Below, piece after piece: positions 16,980-17,952 of a DNA stretch of 17,952 bases. Below the pieces are notes generated by a model. That model was not told where the DNA came from, ran no database searches, and saw only the letters and a program-made list of their open reading frames with translations. The position numbers and the translations under genes were made by a program. How positions within the stretch are numbered: the first letter of the stretch is position 1; each line of letters starts with the position of its first letter. Origin of the DNA: Alphaproteobacteria bacterium (GTDB lineage: Bacteria; Pseudomonadota; Alphaproteobacteria; RF32; CAG-239); the NCBI GenBank assembly GCA_003542415.1, contig DPKR01000044.1, positions 1 to 17,952 on the forward strand, in the 5' to 3' direction.

Positions 16980-17002
16980 GCGGGATTTAGCTCTGATAAA
17001 GC

Positions 17003-17029
17003 AAAAACCGCCCCTTTCGGAACGGTTTT
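17003..17029 (-). terminator. Terminator after the tRNA-Thr 3'-half relic
   Basis: AAAACCG plus wobble-paired TTCC/GGGG closes a GAAA tetraloop, then CGGTTTTT on the minus strand. It sits seven bases past the relic's CCA, as a terminator does after a real tRNA gene. Confidence 0.7.
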
Positions 17030-17035
17030 CAAAAA

Positions 17036-17070
17036 TGGTGCCGATAGTAAGAATTGGACTTACGACCCCG
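17036..17070 (-). pseudogene. tRNA-Thr 3'-half relic
   Basis: These 35 bases are identical to 17284-17318 of the intact tRNA-Thr: CCA, acceptor 3' strand, whole T-arm, variable loop and the base of the anticodon stem. Upstream of it the sequence departs into a ~105-bp block, beyond which only GCACGTCATTGGTA of the 5' half remains (17178-17191). The D-arm and acceptor 5' strand are missing, so it cannot fold as a tRNA by itself. Confidence 0.85.
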
Positions 17071-17133
17071 CTTGTTTGCAACACTTCGCTTCGGTCGTTG
17101 TCACTTTCCTTGCTCGGTGGCAAACGGCGCGCA

Positions 17134-17191
17134 TTGCAGACGAAAACAACATTTAGAGGTTGTTTTCGCTTAGCTGCTACCAATGACGTGC
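17134..17191 (-). repeat. Hairpin block joined to tRNA-Thr anticodon arm, copy A
   Basis: Matches 17473-17530 at 56 of 58 bases. It contains a 10-bp stem CGAAAACAAC / GTTGTTTTCG (17141-17168) and ends in the tRNA-derived GCACGTCATTGGTA. Weaker similarity continues to the left (TTCGCTTCGGTCG and TTCCTTGCT segments). Confidence 0.85.
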
Positions 17192-17245
17192 AAGAGCACT
17201 TATTGTTTCATGACGGGGTTTATCTTAAATCAATTTCTACCTCTC

Positions 17246-17284
17246 AATGCAAAAAAGTCACCTAAAAGGTGACTTTTTTGCATT
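17246..17284 (-). terminator. tRNA-Thr terminator
   Basis: A perfect 18-bp stem (AATGCAAAAAAGTCACCT paired with its complement, loop of 3) reaches into the last base of the tRNA CCA. The T-run is inside the right arm. It is an unusually long, tightly abutting terminator. Confidence 0.85.
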
Positions 17285-17358
17285 GGTGCCGATAGTAAGA
17301 ATTGGACTTACGACCCCGTCATTACCAATGACGTGCTCTACCACTGAGCTATATCGGC
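17284..17358 (-). tRNA. tRNA-Thr, anticodon GGT
   Basis: A 75-base cloverleaf with encoded CCA. The acceptor is GCCGATA/TATCGGC; the D-stem GCTC/GAGC has loop AGTGGTA. The anticodon stem CGTCA/TGACG has loop TTGGTAA, giving anticodon GGT (reads ACC and ACT). The variable loop is five bases and the T-stem is GTAAG/CTTAC. All stems are perfectly paired. The T-loop reads TCCAATT, so position 55, almost always U (pseudouridine), is C. It is flanked on both sides by tRNA-Thr fragments, and its promoter must lie in or next to the 17389-17553 block. Confidence 0.93.
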
Positions 17359-17472
17359 ATAAACATATTCAAACATAATCCTTAATATGACGGGGTCTAC
17401 TCCCCCGGCCATCACCGTTTCGGTTCGCTGCGGTCGCTCATAGCTTCCTTGCTTACCGGCGTTGTTGGCGCG

Positions 17473-17530
17473 TTGCAGACGAAAACAACATTTTGAGGTT
17501 GTTTTCGCTTAGCCGCTACCAATGACGTGC
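17473..17530 (-). repeat. Hairpin block joined to tRNA-Thr anticodon arm, copy B
   Basis: Second copy of the 17134-17191 block (two mismatches, offset 339), with the same 10-bp hairpin (17480-17507). It is followed on the minus strand by diverged sequence down to about 17389, which includes a GGGG-loop-CCCC hairpin. The stretch 17359-17712 holds this block, the tRNA 5'-half relic and a palindromic repeat, and no protein gene. Confidence 0.85.
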
Positions 17531-17553
17531 TCTAACTCTAAAGCTATATCGGC
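17517..17553 (-). pseudogene. tRNA-Thr 5'-half relic
   Basis: Reads GCCGATATAGCT, then a damaged D-loop lacking the GG pair, then AGAGCACGTCATTGGTA. It matches the intact tRNA from the 5' end through the anticodon GGT and the following A, after which the hairpin block begins. The 3' half is absent. Confidence 0.8.
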
Positions 17554-17581
17554 TTCAGTCAAAATTCAAAATAATAAAAAT

Positions 17582-17622
17582 GTCATCCCTCGCCGAGCAA
17601 AGCGAGCGCGTCAAGGGATCTA
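17582..17622. repeat. ATCCCT...AGGGAT palindromic intergenic repeat
   Basis: GTCATCCCT and AAGGGATCTA flank an inner GC-rich part (CTCG...CGAG). This is the GTCATCC/GGATC type of intergenic palindrome frequent in alphaproteobacteria and other Proteobacteria. A diverged inverted copy lies at 16870-16917. Confidence 0.6.
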
Positions 17623-17712
17623 CCGATTTTTTGAGTATCGTCAGGCGAAACCCTTAATCTCATTTCAGCCCTACCATACACAAAGATTTTTAAAAATCAA
17701 GCAAAATTTTCT

Positions 17713-17952
17713 TCAGTTCAAATATTTTTGCACATGGTTGATATAAAGCCTTGCGCATTTGTCTTTTTCGCACAAAGCCTCTTTCACCCCTTCCATCATT
17801 TTTTCGTCTTGATAAAAATCGTCCTCAAACTCCATCATTGCCACATCGGGTTTCACCTCTTTGGCATATCTTAAAAACTGATAAATATTGTCTGTTTGAA
17901 AATATTTCAGCCCCAAGCGCGCTGCCTCTTGTTCATATTCTTCCGATTTTTG
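17713..17952 (-). CDS. C-terminal part of an unidentified protein (5' end outside the window)
   Basis: The frame is open from the right edge to a stop at 17713 (79 residues). It begins QKSEEYEQEAARLGLKYF without a plausible start of its own; an internal TTG at 17916 is not preceded by a ribosome site. The alternation of helix and strand (QFLRYAKEVKPDVAMMEFEDDF) recalls part of a response-regulator receiver-like alpha/beta domain, but the conserved phosphoacceptor surroundings cannot be confirmed in this fragment. Only a small AT palindrome (17686-17699) follows the stop. Confidence 0.65.
   Translation of the reverse strand, partial: QKSEEYEQEAARLGLKYFQTDNIYQFLRYAKEVKPDVAMMEFEDDFYQDEKMMEGVKEALCEKDKCARLYINHVQKYLN

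Noticed and set aside
16920..17183. An 87-codon minus-strand open frame across the tRNA relic and 56-bp repeat
   Set aside because: It translates tRNA sequence, a terminator and an intergenic repeat, which is a typical spurious open frame near tRNA relics.
17036..17318. The exact 35-bp direct repeat of the tRNA 3' end as attL/attR of an integrated island
   Set aside because: Only about 210 bp lie between the copies and they contain no integrase or cargo; the extra block and 5'-half relic point to tRNA duplication plus insertion instead. A remnant att site cannot be fully excluded.

Overview
The window looks like a chromosomal segment of an AT-rich, Gram-negative alphaproteobacterium, probably one of the poorly cultured host-associated or gut lineages. 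The best taxonomic evidence is the aspartyl-tRNA synthetase. It carries the alphaproteobacterial-type motif 2 ([19 protein letters not shown]) and motif 3 ([13 protein letters not shown]). Sec signal peptides, palindromic intergenic repeats and near-consensus sigma70 promoters (TTGACA-17-TATAAT type) fit this. No species is claimed.

Left part (1-9714): a minus-strand operon of three secreted, extremely cysteine-rich proteins. A strong divergent promoter (9526-9554) drives first a giant 2270-residue protein (2679-9491). Two shorter paralogues follow: one of 496 residues (1138-2628) and one that runs off the left edge (1-1090). The giant protein contains two nested tandem-repeat arrays, one of three units and one of seven, and a very recent 327-bp duplication is still visible in the DNA. 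The two downstream genes share nearly identical leaders. I do not recognise the family; it looks like a disulfide-stabilised surface or secreted protein system.

Middle (9715-14124): aspS runs rightward from its own promoter to a terminator. It is followed by a promoter-equipped small three-helix membrane protein and a short protein resembling the N-formylglutamate amidohydrolase fold. Converging on these from the right is a two-gene minus-strand unit. It has a consensus promoter, a 314-residue protein with a possible kinase-like fold, and a small secreted six-cysteine protein.

Right part (14125-17952): an accessory-looking stretch of minus-strand single-gene units. They are an AT-rich SAM methyltransferase, a protein built of two copies of an unknown ~110-residue domain, and a MORN_2/YwqK-like protein. 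Between and beyond them lies a repeated module: a 56-bp sequence with 10-bp inverted ends, exactly 23 nt of spacer, then a terminator hairpin. Three copies are present, and they act like boundaries between gene cassettes.

The far right holds an intact tRNA-Thr(GGT) with an unusual T-loop (C at position 55). It is bracketed by two broken tRNA-Thr halves, each fused at the anticodon loop to copies of the same hairpin-bearing block. The window ends inside an unidentified minus-strand gene.
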